13,593 nucleotides of DNA, from assembly GCA_035760865.1 (NCBI GenBank), contig DASTSE010000192.1:1-13593 (forward strand). Direction: 5' to 3'. The notes beneath the pieces were generated by a model. It did no database searches, was not told where the DNA came from, and was given only the letters and a program-made list of their open reading frames with translations. The first letter of the stretch is position 1. Each line of letters begins with the position of its first letter. This stretch comes from Dokdonella_A sp035760865. GTDB taxonomy: Bacteria > Pseudomonadota > Gammaproteobacteria > Xanthomonadales > Rhodanobacteraceae. Positions 12,588-13,593 of this stretch are shown one piece after another. The position numbers and the translations under genes were made by a program.

Positions 12588-13593
12588 AGCCGGCCATCGC
12601 AACACGCATTCTCGCGATCCTCGCCGCGTCCGCTGCCGCCAGCGCGATGGGACAGGTCGCCCAGCTGCCCGACTTCACGTACCAGGGGCGCCTCGCGCAG
12701 AACGGGCAGCCCGCGAACGGTGAGCACGATCTCTCGTTCACGCTGTACGACGCCGCCACGGGTGGCAACGCGCTCGGTGCGCCGCAAGTCGAGAGCCAGT
12801 TCCCCGTCGTCGACGGCCTGTTCACGGTATCGCTCGCGTTCCCGGGCGTATTCACCGGCAACCAGACCTGGCTCGAAGTCAGTGTCGATGGGCAGCCGCT
12901 GCTGCCGCGCCAGGCGGTCTCGACGACGCCCGTCGCGCAGTACGCGCTGAGCGGCAATCCAGGTCCTGCCGGTGCTACGGGGCCGCAAGGGCCTGCCGGT
13001 CCGGCGGGCCCCGAAGGCCCGGCCGGCGCCACGGGACCTGCGGGTCCCGAGGGACCCGCAGGTCCGCAGGGCGAGCCCGGGCCGGTCGGCGCGCAAGGTC
13101 CGCAAGGCATCCAGGGCCCGCCAGGGCCGGCCGGTGCGACCGGTGCGACCGGCGGCAACGGCTATGACACGTTGCTCGCGACGACCGCGGAGCCGGCCGG
13201 CGCGAACTGCGCTGCGGGCGGGACGCTCGTGCGCGTCGGCCTCGACGCCAACCGCAATGGCGTGCTCGATGCAGGCGAAGTCAACGCATCGCAGAACCGC
13301 TACGTCTGCAACGGAGCGCCCGCGCCGACCGTGCCGCCGAACGGCAACTTCGTCGCGATGCAGTACTTCGACGGCTACATCCTCACCTGCGATGCGGGCC
13401 ACATCGCGACCGACAACCAGTGCTTCAACGCGCGCCTGAACGGGTTGCCGATCAATTCGGATCTCAACAGCCGCGCGAAGCTGTGCAGCATGATCGGCCA
13501 GTCGGGCTACGGATTCGTCGGCGTGTCCGCGACCTCCAACCAGTACTACCAGTGGAACGGCGGTGCGGGTCGCTGGGATCTCGTGCTCAATGC
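12584..13593 (+). CDS. Secreted collagen-like protein with DUF7151 module, partial (3' end outside window)
   Basis: The frame is open from ATG at 12584 to the last base, giving 336 visible residues. Residues 1-23 are a signal peptide (cleavage near 'SAMG'). Residues 28-121 are a beta-rich module with the hallmarks 'FTYQGRLAQNGQPANGEHDL', 'LYDAATGG', 'VVDGLFTVSL' and 'LPRQAVSTTPVAQYA'. This module is widespread at the start of secreted collagen-like and tail-fibre-like proteins. Residues 124-192 are 23 uninterrupted Gly-X-Y triplets. Residues 193-244 match DUF7151 ('TTAEPAGANCAAGG' to 'YVCNG'), with a complete EF-hand-type loop DANRNGVLDAGE (221-232) and C209/C242 as a likely disulfide. Residues about 245-336 form a further Cys-containing domain I do not recognise. 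The start is fixed by ATGA overlap with the small secreted protein and by AAGG at 12571. It is likely an extracellular trimeric stalk-like protein; its partner and purpose are unknown. Confidence 0.85.
   Translation, partial: MKPAIATRILAILAASAAASAMGQVAQLPDFTYQGRLAQNGQPANGEHDLSFTLYDAATGGNALGAPQVESQFPVVDGLFTVSLAFPGVFTGNQTWLEVSVDGQPLLPRQAVSTTPVAQYALSGNPGPAGATGPQGPAGPAGPEGPAGATGPAGPEGPAGPQGEPGPVGAQGPQGIQGPPGPAGATGATGGNGYDTLLATTAEPAGANCAAGGTLVRVGLDANRNGVLDAGEVNASQNRYVCNGAPAPTVPPNGNFVAMQYFDGYILTCDAGHIATDNQCFNARLNGLPINSDLNSRAKLCSMIGQSGYGFVGVSATSNQYYQWNGGAGRWDLVLN
12953..13159 (+). repeat. Collagen-like Gly-X-Y repeat region
   Basis: Twenty-three perfect Gly-X-Y triplets (69 codons) follow one another with no interruption. 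Most are GPA, GPE, GPQ or GAT, with single GNP, GEP, GPP, GIQ and GGN units. The Pro content at X and the acidic/Gln residues at Y are typical of bacterial collagen-like triple helices, which assemble as trimers without hydroxyproline. Confidence 0.93.

Noticed and set aside
12202..13158. Minus-strand frame with a collagen-like Gly-Pro-rich translation
   Set aside because: Repeated Gly-Pro codons on the + strand read as Gly-Pro on the complement too. The + strand frame has a signal peptide, a ribosome binding site and flanking domains; the minus frame has none.

Overview
The window is high-GC DNA with every recognised gene on the + strand. Codon use is dominated by G/C third positions. The content (a Bat/MoxR operon of the proteobacterial type, a cyclic-nucleotide/EAL signalling protein, and secreted Ig-like, collagen-like and 'GGFW' proteins) suggests a free-living gammaproteobacterium, probably of the Lysobacterales/Rhodanobacteraceae (Dokdonella-like). 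That placement is an inference from gene content and composition; no rRNA or marker gene is present.

Layout. (1) 1-1446: the 3' end of a large secreted protein made of bacterial Ig-like modules, closed by a strong intrinsic terminator at 1469-1498. (2) 1574-2728: a cyclic-nucleotide-binding domain fused to an apparently active EAL c-di-GMP phosphodiesterase. It probably starts at a TTG behind an unusual run of eight G that serves as ribosome binding site. (3) 2870-10029: a tightly packed operon of moxR, DUF58, DUF4381, batA, a batB-batC fusion and batD. All junctions after the second gene overlap by 4 or 8 nt. (4) 10036-12096: a secreted DUF2961/GH172-type glycoside hydrolase only 6 nt after batD, so probably on the same transcript. 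(5) 12270-12587 and 12584-13593 (runs off the window): a small secreted protein of the 'IGEP...SGFW' type, translationally coupled by ATGA to a secreted collagen-like protein with a DUF7151/EF-hand-like module.

How the genes fit together. MoxR is a cytoplasmic AAA+ ATPase. DUF58, BatA and BatB carry von Willebrand A-type folds, DUF4381 is a small membrane protein, BatB also carries BatC-type TPR, and BatD is a membrane-anchored periplasmic protein. Together they form the known MoxR/Bat envelope system, whose precise biochemical role remains unclear and which has been linked to stress and oxygen tolerance. The added GH172-like enzyme would give that envelope operon a carbohydrate-active, exported cargo. 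The remaining genes encode surface or secreted proteins and one second-messenger switch.

The least explained parts are the hydrolase attached to the Bat operon, the coupled small-protein/collagen-like pair, the similar C-terminal tails on two neighbouring secreted proteins, and the G8 tract with a 12-bp tandem duplication before the EAL gene. No tRNA, rRNA, CRISPR array, insertion sequence or attachment site was seen. No stretch longer than about 175 bases lacks a gene.
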